This document shows positions 21,434 to 29,111 of a stretch of 32,624 bases of DNA, one piece after another. Position 1 is the first letter of the stretch, and every line of letters starts with the position of its first letter. Both the position numbers and the translations under genes were made by a program. This stretch comes from Bacillota bacterium (GTDB taxonomy: Bacteria > Bacillota > Clostridia > Christensenellales > CAG-917): contig JAMPEA010000012.1 in the NCBI GenBank assembly GCA_023665365.1, positions 4,011-36,634 of the forward strand. The letters are read 5' to 3'. Under the pieces are notes generated by a model. The model was given only the letters and a program-made list of their open reading frames with translations, was not told the DNA's origin and searched no databases.

Positions 21434-21990
21434 AAACTTTTGAGCACGAGCTTATTATCTGCATAGTCAACGAGGGCTTCTCCGACCTCGTTATGGACAC
21501 CGCGCGCGAAGTCGGCGCAAGGGGCGGCACAGTAATCAACGCGCGAGGCACCGCCAATAAAGAGGCGGAAAAGCTGTTTAGAATTGACGTTCAGCCCCAA
21601 AAGGAAATGGTTATGATAGTCGTGCCCAACGAGCTCAGAGACGACGTTATGCACGCGCTGTATAAAGAGGTCGGCTTGAATACTCCCGGACAGGGCATCG
21701 CGTTTGCAATGCCTATCGACAACGTGGTCGGCATCTCAAACGCCAAGCATATAGTCGTTGAGGAAGCGTCAGAGACCGACGATACGCAAGCAGATAACGC
21801 AGAGAATTCGGATACAGAGGCGGTCGCCGAGGATACCGAAGGGGTAGAACAGGCGGAAGAAACGAATGCCGCTCAGGACGTTGAAGAAAACATCGCAGAC
21901 GGCGCGGAAGATACCGATAAGGAAGCCGACAACGCCGAAGCAGGCTTTGAGAGCGAGGTTGAATTAACCTCGGAAAATACGGCAGAGTAA
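21430..21990 (+). CDS. P-II-like (GlnB/GlnK fold) protein with acidic C-terminal tail
   Basis: 186 residues, ATG 21430 overlapping the previous stop (ATGA) with AGGAGG 10 bp upstream. Residues 1-~112 are a P-II fold: FEHELIICIVNEGFSDLVMDTAREVGARGGTVINARGTA (first strand, helix and T-loop base), KLFRIDVQPQKEMVMIVVPNELRDDVMHALYKEVG, and the signature GQGIAFAMPIDNVVGI. The last ~75 residues are almost only Glu, Asp, Ala, Asn and Thr. The first P-II-like partner has a basic extension, so the two extensions are of opposite charge and might pair in a mixed trimer or bring both to the membrane protein. This pairing idea is inference. Confidence 0.85.
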   Translation: MKTFEHELIICIVNEGFSDLVMDTAREVGARGGTVINARGTANKEAEKLFRIDVQPQKEMVMIVVPNELRDDVMHALYKEVGLNTPGQGIAFAMPIDNVVGISNAKHIVVEEASETDDTQADNAENSDTEAVAEDTEGVEQAEETNAAQDVEENIADGAEDTDKEADNAEAGFESEVELTSENTAE

Positions 21991-22015
21991 TTTTTAAAAC
22001 TTAAACTCGTTAAAG

Positions 22016-22042
22016 AAAAGCGCTTGCATTGCAAGCGCTTTT
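22016..22042. terminator. Bidirectional terminator between the P-II operon and the Arg/Asp-tail protein gene
   Basis: AAAAGCGCTTGCA pairs with TGCAAGCGCTTTT with almost no loop. It has A and T tracts on the outer sides and lies between two convergent genes. Confidence 0.85.
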
Positions 22043-22081
22043 AACGTAATCCGCACACGCTATGCGGAGTCATATCTTTAC

Positions 22082-23038
22082 TCAATCGTCGCGCCGTCTG
22101 TCGTCATAGCGGCGGTCGTCGTAGCGTCTGTCTCTGTCGTAATCTCTGTCGTCGCGGCGGTCGTAACGGTCGTAATCGCGCTCGTCGCGTTCATCGCGGC
22201 GGCGATAGGAACGGGAATCGTCATAGTCGAATTCGTCTCTGCTATGGGTATTGCGCACGGAGTTTTTGGAATATCTGCGCTCGTTTTTGGTGGGCTTAAA
22301 CAGCAGTATCACAATGAGTACCGTGGGGATTGCTATGCCTATTATTATCACTATGCGCAGTGCGACCGAAGTGTTGGGCGTGAAGTGTCCGTCCTCGATT
22401 ATGGCGGGCGGCTCCGCCTTTGATGCAAGCAACTCGTCGCGTTCGATTTGCGCCCTGCGTTGATAGGGGATTGTAAAGTCGTTTACGCTGCTCGCGGGGA
22501 TAAACCCTGTAAGCGGGGGATTGTTTTCAAGGCTCGCCGAGACGTAAAGCTCCGTCTTATCCTCGCTGTAACCCAAGAATTTTATCGTATAGTCGTTTGT
22601 TATTTCAAAGAGACGGATATAGACAGCCTCGCCGCCTTTAAGGGCAAGCGTGACGTCGGGAGAGAGTTTTTCGCCGCTCGAAACGGTGATTTGAGTGACC
22701 GTAGGCTCGCCGTTGAAATAGAATTCGTCGCTGATGCCGGCGTAAGTCACCTTGTGCATATTGCCGACCGAACCGTAGCTTCCGTCATACTGCAAGAAGT
22801 AGCTTTCGGGGATATAGACGGCTTGGTCGTATTTGGTTGTGCTGACTTTTAGGGTGGATATACCCGCCGACGCGTTATTTTCCAAATTGGATACGGGCGC
22901 TTTTATCACGCTGACCGTAACGGCGGCGGAGTCGTCTGCGCTCGCAGTGCCTACGGGCGCGAAAAACGCCGCGCACAGCGCGAACAGCGCAAGCGTAGCG
23001 AATATCACTGATGAAAATTTTATCAAGGATTTTTTCAT
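22082..23038 (-). CDS. Secreted-domain membrane protein with SH3-like segments and an Arg/Asp-rich cytoplasmic tail
   Basis: 318 residues. A signal peptide (MKKSLIKFSSVIFATLALFALCAAFFAPVGTASA) is followed by an extracytoplasmic part of ~190 residues. That part contains two short motifs resembling SH3-like wall-binding strands (AVYIPESYFLQYDGSYGSVG and ELYVSASLENNPPLTGFIPASS). A single membrane segment (~227-250, LRIVIIIGIAIPTVLIVILLF) leads to a cytoplasmic tail of ~68 residues. The tail is nearly all Arg, Asp, Tyr and Glu (RRDERDERDYDRYDRR and repeats of DDRRY), a well-mixed polyampholyte. No Shine-Dalgarno site precedes ATG 23038. I do not recognise the family; a wall-sensing or division-linked role is possible but not shown. 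Confidence 0.75.
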   Translation of the reverse strand: MKKSLIKFSSVIFATLALFALCAAFFAPVGTASADDSAAVTVSVIKAPVSNLENNASAGISTLKVSTTKYDQAVYIPESYFLQYDGSYGSVGNMHKVTYAGISDEFYFNGEPTVTQITVSSGEKLSPDVTLALKGGEAVYIRLFEITNDYTIKFLGYSEDKTELYVSASLENNPPLTGFIPASSVNDFTIPYQRRAQIERDELLASKAEPPAIIEDGHFTPNTSVALRIVIIIGIAIPTVLIVILLFKPTKNERRYSKNSVRNTHSRDEFDYDDSRSYRRRDERDERDYDRYDRRDDRDYDRDRRYDDRRYDDRRRDD

Positions 23039-23054
23039 AGCAAAATAATAATAC

Positions 23055-23085
23055 TATAATACTTTACAAATTGAAAGTCTTTCAA
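23055..23085 (-). promoter_or_regulatory. Promoter and palindrome upstream of the Arg/Asp-tail protein gene
   Basis: On the minus strand TTGAAA (complement of 23080-23085) and TATTAT lie 18 bp apart, about 17 bp before the start codon, leaving a very short leader. The -35 forms part of TTGAAAGTCTTTCAA (23071-23085), a 15-bp palindrome that could be an operator. Confidence 0.4.
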
Positions 23086-23125
23086 GCGATTTTTAGAGAT
23101 ATTTTTTGTATTTCCGCATATTTTA

Positions 23126-23155
23126 TTGGCATAAATTTTTGTTTTTTGGTAATCT
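23126..23155 (+). promoter_or_regulatory. Weak candidate promoter of the phage head cassette
   Basis: TTGGCA (23126-23131), an 18-bp spacer and TAATCT (23150-23155), 20 bp before the terL start. The match to consensus is poor. Confidence 0.3.
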
Positions 23156-23174
23156 ACGGGTTTATTCTCGGGCT

Positions 23175-24614
23175 ATGAAGGACAACGATACGCTTTTAAA
23201 ACTTCTCAATATCGAGCGCGAAATAGCAAACAGAAAAGACGACGCGCTCGCAAATTACAACACCCGCGTCATACACGAAAAGCAGATGGCTTTTCATAAG
23301 TGCCAAAAACGCAATCGCTGGGTGTTCGGCGGTAACCGTTCGGGAAAGACGGAATGCGGAGCGGTCGAGAGCGTGTGGCGCGCACGCGGAATTCACCCCT
23401 ATCGAGAGAATAAGGATAACGTCGCGGGGTGGGTCGTGAGTCTTACGCAACAGGTGCAAAGAGACGTGGCGCAGGCAAAAATCTTGAAATACCTCTCGCC
23501 GAGATACATATCGGACGTGGTGATGCGAGAGGGCAAACACACCTCTCCCGAATACGGCATTATCGACTATATCGTAGTCAAAAACGTGTTCGGCGGACTG
23601 AGCAAGATAGGCTTCAAATCCTGCGACCAAGGCAGAGAGAAGTTTCAAGGCGTATCGTTGGACTTTGTGTGGTTTGACGAAGAACCGCCCAAGGACATAT
23701 ACGACGAGTGCCGCATGCGCGTTTTCGACAGGCGCGGCGATATATTCGGCACGATGACGCCGCTAAAAGGCTTGACTTGGGTGTATGACGAAATCGAGCT
23801 CAACTGCAACGACGACCCCGAGGTCTGGTGCGAGTATATGGAGTGGCGGGACAATCCCTATCTCGACCGAGGCGAGGTTAAGGCGATGGAAAGCGTCGTA
23901 CCTAAGAGCGAACAGCTTTCGCGCAGGTTCGGCAAGTTTTCAAGCGGCGAGGGGCTCGTGTATCCCGAGTTCGACCAAAGCGTGCACGTCATCGAACCGT
24001 TTGACGTGCCGAAGGAGTGGTATACAAATATCTCCATCGACCCAGGACTTACAAATCCTACGAGCTGTCACTTTTACGCGGTGGATTACGACGGGGTGAT
24101 ATACGTCATAGCAGAGCATTTCGAGGCGGGACAGAACGTCGATTATCACGTGCGCAAAATCTTTGAGATTGCCGACAGGCTCGGTTGGCAAAAGGACAAC
24201 AAGGGCAGACTGCACGCCATCATCGACAGCGCGGCAAATCAGCGTACGCTCGCCGCCGAAAAGAGCGTCGCCGAGCTGTTCTCGGAAAAGGGCATTTTGG
24301 TAAATACCGACGTAAACAAGGATTTATATAGCGGAATTCAGAGGATAAAGTCCCTGTTTGAGCAAAGACCGCCGAGAATTTATATTTTTTCAAACTGCGT
24401 AAATTTGATACGCGAAATAAAGGCGTACTGGTGGGGAAAGAACGACCGCCCCAAAAAGACGGACGACCACGCGCTAGACGAATTGCGCTATTTTGTGATG
24501 ACTCAACCAAAGCCGTCCCCTCCGCCCGTGCCCGAAAAAACCGAAATACAGGCGGATAAGGAAAGGCTTATTCGCAACGCGAGAAGGAATGAAAAATGGA
24601 TGAAGAGATTTTAA
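23175..24614 (+). CDS. terL: Phage terminase large subunit (DNA-packaging ATPase/nuclease)
   Basis: 479 residues from ATG 23175. The N-terminal ATPase has Walker A GGNRSGKT (52-59) and Walker B FVWFDEE (D168, E169, E170), and the coupling-like motif GTMTPLKG follows near 192-199. The C-terminal RNase H-like nuclease shows SIDPG (D289), IIDSAAN (D351) and DDHALDELRYF (D431/D435). This is a complete, probably active packaging motor that docks on the portal and cuts concatemeric DNA. No small terminase is obvious upstream; the gene starts only 136 bp from a divergent host-like gene, so it marks the left visible end of the phage cassette. The Shine-Dalgarno site is weak (CTCGGGCT). Confidence 0.95.
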   Translation: MKDNDTLLKLLNIEREIANRKDDALANYNTRVIHEKQMAFHKCQKRNRWVFGGNRSGKTECGAVESVWRARGIHPYRENKDNVAGWVVSLTQQVQRDVAQAKILKYLSPRYISDVVMREGKHTSPEYGIIDYIVVKNVFGGLSKIGFKSCDQGREKFQGVSLDFVWFDEEPPKDIYDECRMRVFDRRGDIFGTMTPLKGLTWVYDEIELNCNDDPEVWCEYMEWRDNPYLDRGEVKAMESVVPKSEQLSRRFGKFSSGEGLVYPEFDQSVHVIEPFDVPKEWYTNISIDPGLTNPTSCHFYAVDYDGVIYVIAEHFEAGQNVDYHVRKIFEIADRLGWQKDNKGRLHAIIDSAANQRTLAAEKSVAELFSEKGILVNTDVNKDLYSGIQRIKSLFEQRPPRIYIFSNCVNLIREIKAYWWGKNDRPKKTDDHALDELRYFVMTQPKPSPPPVPEKTEIQADKERLIRNARRNEKWMKRF

Positions 24615-24877
24615 AAGGATTGCTTAAACGAGCCAAAGGTTATTCCTATAAGGAAGTGCAGGAGGAATACGCCGTCAAGGATGACGGCGAAATTGCGCTG
24701 ACTAAGCGCAAAGTCACCGAAAAATACTGTCCGCCCGACAGCGGCGCGCTTAAAACGTACATGGAACTCAACGGCGAAAGGAGTTTGGAGGAATACTCCG
24801 ACGAGGAGCTTGAAAAAGAAAGGCGCAGACTGCTCGCCGAACTTAAAGCCGAGAGCTCGGAAAATACGAGCGATTAA
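24596..24877 (+). CDS. Small conserved-type phage protein next to terL
   Basis: 93 residues, overlapping the terL end by 19 bp, with GAGAAGGA upstream of ATG 24596. It is charged and helical (MDEEILKGLLKRAKGYSYKEV; YSDEELEKERRRLLAELKAE), with a central segment KYCPPDSGALKTYMELNGE. Its place between terL and the portal, and the coupled start, suggest a role in packaging, perhaps as a terminase partner. I do not recognise a named family. Confidence 0.75.
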   Translation: MDEEILKGLLKRAKGYSYKEVQEEYAVKDDGEIALTKRKVTEKYCPPDSGALKTYMELNGERSLEEYSDEELEKERRRLLAELKAESSENTSD

Positions 24878-24902
24878 AACAAATATAAAAATAATAATTA
24901 AA

Positions 24903-25060
24903 CCCGATGACAAGCTCATTGGACGCGTTTGAACGAGGATATTTTTAGGCTTTATCAAGGCAAACGAGTGAAGTTGTTAAGAGCTACTACGAACGAGTTT
25001 AACGCCGAGAAAGTCAAAAATAGACCGTTTCAAGAGTGTACAACTGAGCTTGTCATCGGG
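24903..25060 (+). other. Long-stem hairpin element (about 158 nt) just upstream of the portal gene
   Basis: CCCGATGACAAGCTCA (24903-24918) is the exact reverse complement of TGAGCTTGTCATCGGG (25045-25060). After a bulged C at 25044 the helix goes on: 24919-24933 pairs with 25029-25043, 13 of 15 positions pairing (two of them G-U) and two G-A mismatches. The total is about 31 stacked positions closing a loop of ~95 nt. The right arm ends exactly where the portal Shine-Dalgarno (TGGAGGAG) begins. It could be a structured RNA that controls portal translation, a packaging site, or a small inverted-repeat insertion. No target duplication is visible. Confidence 0.8.
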
Positions 25061-25072
25061 TGGAGGAGAAAA

Positions 25073-26950
25073 ATGACAGAATTTGAAAAGCAAATCGTAT
25101 CGCAGGTCAATGCCGATTTCAAAAAGAGGCAGGAGTCAAGGCGACCTGTCGAACTGAACTGGCGGCTCAATATGAACTTCGTCATGGGCAATCAGTTTGC
25201 CGAGATTTCCCCGAAAGGCGACATCGAGGACGGCGGCAAACAGTACTACTGGCAACAGCGCGAGGTGTACAACCATATCGCGCCCATACTCGAAACGCGT
25301 CTTGCAAAGTTGTCGAGGGTCAAGGCTATGGGGACGGTGCGTCCCGCGACGTCCGACGACGATGACGTTGCCTCGGCTTCGCTGGCTACAAAGCTCATAG
25401 ACGCGGTGTGCAAGGAAAACGATTTTTCCTCGCAACTGTCTATGGCGAATACTTGGAGCGAAATCACGGGAAGCGCGTTTTTTAAGGTGACTTGGGATGC
25501 GGACAAGGGCAAGGCGCTCGACGCGGACGGACTCGTCAAGGAGGGGGACGTAAATATCACTCTCTGTCCGCCGTTTGAGATTTTCCCCGAGGACATTGCA
25601 ATCACCGACCTGCAAAAGCAGACTTCCATTATGCACGCAAAGGTGCTGACCGTCTCAGAGGTCAAGCGGCTTTGGAATAAGGACGTTAAGGGCGGCGACG
25701 TAAACGTATTTTCCTTTGACAACGTGCAGGTCGCGGGCGGATACGGCTATAACGCTTCGCTTCCAAAAATCGTGAGCGAAAAGCGCGAGGACAGCGTTAC
25801 CGTCATCGAAAAGTACGAAAAGCCCACTCCCGAATATCCAAACGGAAGGCTGATTATAGTCGCAGGCGATACGCTTTTGCATATCGGCGACTTGCCCTAT
25901 CTCAACGGCGAGGACGGCGAGAGGGAATATCCGTTTGCAAGGCAGACTTGCATAGACAATCTCGCAAACTTTTTCGGCACGTCGGTGGTGGAGCGCATTA
26001 TCCCCGTACAGCGCGCCTATAACGCCGTGAAAAACAGAAAGCACGAGTACATGAACAGAATCGCCGTCGGAGTGCTCGCCGTCGAGGACGGCTCGGTGGA
26101 CACGGACGCGCTCGAAGAGGAGGGACTGCCTCCTGGAAAAATCGTGGTGTATAGGCAGGGCGGAACTCCGCCTATCATGCTCAATCCAACGCAAGTGCCG
26201 ACCGAGTTCTCCCGCGAGGAGGAAAAACTGCTCAATGAATTTGTGATGATAAGCGGCGTCAGCGAGGTCACGACCTACTCGCAAGTGCCGTCAAACGTAT
26301 CGTCGGGCACGGCTATATCGCTACTGCTCGAACAGGACGACACGCGCATTTCGTTGACTGCGGACAGCCTGCGCGAGAGCGTAAAGCGCATAAGCAAGCA
26401 GATACTGCGCCTATACAGGCAGTTTGCAAAGGTGCCGCGAATGAAACGCATCACCGGCGAGAACGGAGAGGTGGAACTTGCCGCGTTCTCTGCAAAGAAT
26501 ATCGACAGCGAGGATATTGTATTCGACACGATAAGCGACATCGACGATACGCTGTCTGCGCGCAGGGCTATGGTCTACGACTTGTTGAGGCTTGGGCTTT
26601 TCACCGACAACGATGGCAAAATGTCGGACGCTACAAAGACTAAGCTGTTTGAAATCCTCGGTTTCGGCAACTGGGAGTCGGGCAGAAGCGCGGACGAAGT
26701 ACACCTAAAAAAGGCGATGAAGGAAAATATAGACTTCGACAAGGGCGACATAACTCCCGACGTGTACGACGACCACGCGATACATATCGGCGAGCATATA
26801 AAGACCTGCGTCTCTGCAAAGTGCGTCAAAAATAAGGAACTTAGAGACAGAGTGGCAAGGCATATCGCGCTACACACACAGCTTGCGGGGCTCAACGGCG
26901 GCGTAAGCGAATTGGAGAAAAAATTCGAGGAGGATAAGACGAATGAATAA
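25073..26950 (+). CDS. Phage portal protein (P22-like head-to-tail connector)
   Basis: 625 residues from ATG 25073, preceded by GGAGGAG; an upstream in-frame ATG at 24929 would place coding sequence inside the long hairpin and has no ribosome site. The segments RRPVELNWRLNMNFVMGNQFAEIS (~20-45), YNHIAPILETRLAKLSRVKA (~65-85), ERIIPVQRAYNAVKNRKHEYMNRIAVGVLAVEDG (~305-340) and ISGVSEVTTYSQVPSNVSSGTAISLLLEQDDTRISLTADSLRESVKRISKQILRLYRQF (~395-455) are typical of large podovirus-type portals. It forms the dodecameric ring at one capsid vertex through which DNA passes. The following scaffold gene overlaps its stop by 8 bp. Confidence 0.93.
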   Translation: MTEFEKQIVSQVNADFKKRQESRRPVELNWRLNMNFVMGNQFAEISPKGDIEDGGKQYYWQQREVYNHIAPILETRLAKLSRVKAMGTVRPATSDDDDVASASLATKLIDAVCKENDFSSQLSMANTWSEITGSAFFKVTWDADKGKALDADGLVKEGDVNITLCPPFEIFPEDIAITDLQKQTSIMHAKVLTVSEVKRLWNKDVKGGDVNVFSFDNVQVAGGYGYNASLPKIVSEKREDSVTVIEKYEKPTPEYPNGRLIIVAGDTLLHIGDLPYLNGEDGEREYPFARQTCIDNLANFFGTSVVERIIPVQRAYNAVKNRKHEYMNRIAVGVLAVEDGSVDTDALEEEGLPPGKIVVYRQGGTPPIMLNPTQVPTEFSREEEKLLNEFVMISGVSEVTTYSQVPSNVSSGTAISLLLEQDDTRISLTADSLRESVKRISKQILRLYRQFAKVPRMKRITGENGEVELAAFSAKNIDSEDIVFDTISDIDDTLSARRAMVYDLLRLGLFTDNDGKMSDATKTKLFEILGFGNWESGRSADEVHLKKAMKENIDFDKGDITPDVYDDHAIHIGEHIKTCVSAKCVKNKELRDRVARHIALHTQLAGLNGGVSELEKKFEEDKTNE

Positions 26951-27668
26951 GGAAACTTTATTTGAAGATATGGACGCTATCGACACTCAAAAAGTCAAGG
27001 CGTATCTCGAAGGCGCAGGCGAGGTTGCTAAGACGGAGGAGATAGCCGAAAACCCGCAATCTAACCGCGTTGAAAACACGGACGAGATTAACCTCGCAGA
27101 CGACGAACGCCAAAGCGAGGACAAATCGAAAGAGGATATAAAGGAAGAAATCAACGAACAGAAAATCGGCAAATTCAAAAACCCGCAGGAACTGTTGCGC
27201 GCTTACGGCGAGCTCGAAAAGGAGTTCACCCGCCGCTCGCAGAGGCTCAAAGAGTTGGAGAGCGCTAAGAAGTCCCCTATGGACGGCGAGGCTTGGAAAA
27301 GCGCGGTGGATAAGTTTTTTAAGGAAATCCCATCTGCTAAGGCTTTCGCAAAGGATATTGCAAACGAAATCATGCAAAATCCCGAACTCAAAGAGGACGA
27401 AAACTGTCTCAACGTCGCGCTTATGCGCGTACTGACGGACAAGTTCCGCACTCCCGAACAGCTTATGTCGGACGGACAATTTTTGAACGACTACGTTTTC
27501 AGCTCCGAGAGAGTTCGCAACGCAATAATCGCAGACTACCTCGACGACGTGCGCAGGGGAGTACCTCCCTATACTCTGCACGGCGGCGGGATGCAATGCG
27601 TCGCTCCCAAGGTCAAGCCCAAAACGATAGAAGAAGCCGGCGCTATGTTCTTGAAAAACAATAAATAG
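26943..27668 (+). CDS. Phage scaffolding protein
   Basis: 241 residues, overlapping the portal gene by 8 bp and ending 10 bp before the capsid gene, the usual scaffold position. It is acidic and helical, with a disordered Glu/Asn-rich N-terminal third. The segment KFKNPQELLRAYGELEKEFTRRSQRLKELE (~75-105) is typical of phage scaffolds. The C-terminal part ends in a basic, Pro-containing stretch (VAPKVKPKTIEEAGAMFLKNNK), suited to binding the coat protein. It would guide procapsid assembly and then leave. No protease domain is visible. Confidence 0.85.
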   Translation: MNKETLFEDMDAIDTQKVKAYLEGAGEVAKTEEIAENPQSNRVENTDEINLADDERQSEDKSKEDIKEEINEQKIGKFKNPQELLRAYGELEKEFTRRSQRLKELESAKKSPMDGEAWKSAVDKFFKEIPSAKAFAKDIANEIMQNPELKEDENCLNVALMRVLTDKFRTPEQLMSDGQFLNDYVFSSERVRNAIIADYLDDVRRGVPPYTLHGGGMQCVAPKVKPKTIEEAGAMFLKNNK

Positions 27669-27678
27669 GAGAAACAAA

Positions 27679-29109
27679 ATGGTTACAATTTCAAATGCAG
27701 ACAAGGCTTTAAAAACCTTTTATCTGGGAGTGCTTGCCGACCAACTCAACGTCGGCGTAAATCCGCTCCTTGCAAAAATCGGTCAGACGACCGCGGACGT
27801 TTGGGGCAAAGAGGTCAAAAAGCTCGCGCCTTACGGGATTAACGGCGGCATCGGCTCGGGCGAGGAGAGCGACAATCTTCCCGCAAGCGGAAGCAACAAC
27901 TATGCGCAGTTCACTTTGACGCTCAAAAACCTGTTCGGCAAAATCGAGCTCAGCGACAAGGCGATACGCGCCTCTCAAAACAGCGCGGGCGCGTTCGTCA
28001 ACCTGCTCAACGCCGAGATGGACGGATTGCTCAAAGCCAGCAAGTTCAACTTCGGTCGTATGCTTTACGGCGACGGAAGCGGTCTTATTGCCACCACCGT
28101 CGAAAAGGACGGCATAGCCAACAACCAAATCGCAGTCAACAGCATAAAAGCCCTTATGGAGGGCATGACCGTTGACGTCTACTCGGCGGACGGCGTGCGC
28201 GATAATTCCATATCTGGCGCGCGCATTATGTCTATCGACAGAGCGAGCAAGGTCGTCACGCTCAGCCACAGCGCAAGCGCAAAAATCGGCGCGGGCTGCA
28301 AGGTGTACGTGCAAGGCTCCAAGAACAACGAAATCACGGGTCTTGAAGCAATCTTCGGCGGAAGCGATACGATTTACGGGCTTTCGAGAAAGGACTATTC
28401 CTTCCTCACTCCCTATACGAACGTCGTGGACGGCAAGGTCACTATAAGCGCAATTCAGGACGCTATCGACGCGGTTGAGGAGACTTCGGGCGGCGCAATC
28501 GACTTCATCGTCGCCTCCTACAACGTCAGAAAGCAGTACGTAGACCACCTCGCGCAAAGCCGCACGAACGTAGATTATCTCACCCTCGACGGCGGCTATA
28601 AGGCGCTGTCCTACTCGGGCGTGCCTTTCGTTGCGGACAGATTTGTCGCAGACGGCGATATGTATCTGCTCAACAGCGCGGACTTCAAGCTCCACCAGCT
28701 TTGCGATTGGCGTTGGCTCGAAGGCGAGAGCGGAAGCGTATTGCATCAAGTCCCAGGCAAGGCGTGTTACAGCGCGACCCTCGTCAAGTATGCGGACCTC
28801 CTCTGCGAGCGTCCTATGGGACAGGCGAAGCTCACGTTTACCGGCTCGGATTCAAACGGCGGCGCAACGGTTGGCGGCTCGACCGATACCGACGCTACGC
28901 CCGCATACTATACCGTCACGTTCGACTCCAACGGCGGCTCGGCTATCCCCGAGCAAATCGTAAAGCCCGGCGGATACGCGACCACGCCCATACCTCAGCC
29001 CAAGAGAGAGGGCGATGACTTCGACGGTTGGGAATATAACGGCAAGTCCTTTGTATTTATCTCCACGCCCATCGAGTCAGATATAACCCTTGTGGCAAAG
29101 TGGATTTAA
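27679..29109 (+). CDS. Phage major capsid protein with a C-terminal InlB-type B-repeat domain
   Basis: 476 residues; ATG 27679 follows AGGAGAAAC. Residues ~1-390 are a coat protein of HK97-fold type, judged from features such as the N-terminal LGVLADQLNVGVNPLLAKIGQTTADVWGKEV, the glycine-rich GINGGIGSGEESDNLPASGSNNY, FDIV-like strands and the late VPFVADRFVADGDMYLLNSADFKLHQLCDWRWLEGE, plus its place after the scaffold gene. A Gly/Ser/Thr linker (~390-410) leads to a B-repeat (Listeria-Bacteroides repeat) at ~411-476: YYTVTFDSNGGSAIPEQIV ... DFDGWEYNGK ... ITLVAKWI. This domain family is usual in bacterial adhesins, including the giant one in this window. On a capsid it would be displayed outside, once per subunit. 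Confidence 0.9.
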   Translation: MVTISNADKALKTFYLGVLADQLNVGVNPLLAKIGQTTADVWGKEVKKLAPYGINGGIGSGEESDNLPASGSNNYAQFTLTLKNLFGKIELSDKAIRASQNSAGAFVNLLNAEMDGLLKASKFNFGRMLYGDGSGLIATTVEKDGIANNQIAVNSIKALMEGMTVDVYSADGVRDNSISGARIMSIDRASKVVTLSHSASAKIGAGCKVYVQGSKNNEITGLEAIFGGSDTIYGLSRKDYSFLTPYTNVVDGKVTISAIQDAIDAVEETSGGAIDFIVASYNVRKQYVDHLAQSRTNVDYLTLDGGYKALSYSGVPFVADRFVADGDMYLLNSADFKLHQLCDWRWLEGESGSVLHQVPGKACYSATLVKYADLLCERPMGQAKLTFTGSDSNGGATVGGSTDTDATPAYYTVTFDSNGGSAIPEQIVKPGGYATTPIPQPKREGDDFDGWEYNGKSFVFISTPIESDITLVAKWI

Positions 29110-29111
29110 TT

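Noticed and set aside
23040..23174. Left attachment site of the prophage
   Set aside because: No tRNA and no direct repeat partner for this segment is visible in the window, so it cannot be claimed.
24903..25060. Hammerhead or other small self-cleaving ribozyme
   Set aside because: CCGATGA and CGAGAAAG recall pieces of a hammerhead core, but CTGATGA and GAAA are not in the required order and no three-way junction fits.
24903..25060. Insertion sequence or MITE with target duplication
   Set aside because: The flanks (ATTAAA left, TGGAGG right) show no direct repeat and there is no transposase. It is kept as an alternative only.
24929..25072. Portal start at ATG 24929 (48 extra residues)
   Set aside because: It has no ribosome site and would lie inside the long hairpin. 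ATG 25073 has GGAGGAG and begins with a normal portal N-terminus.
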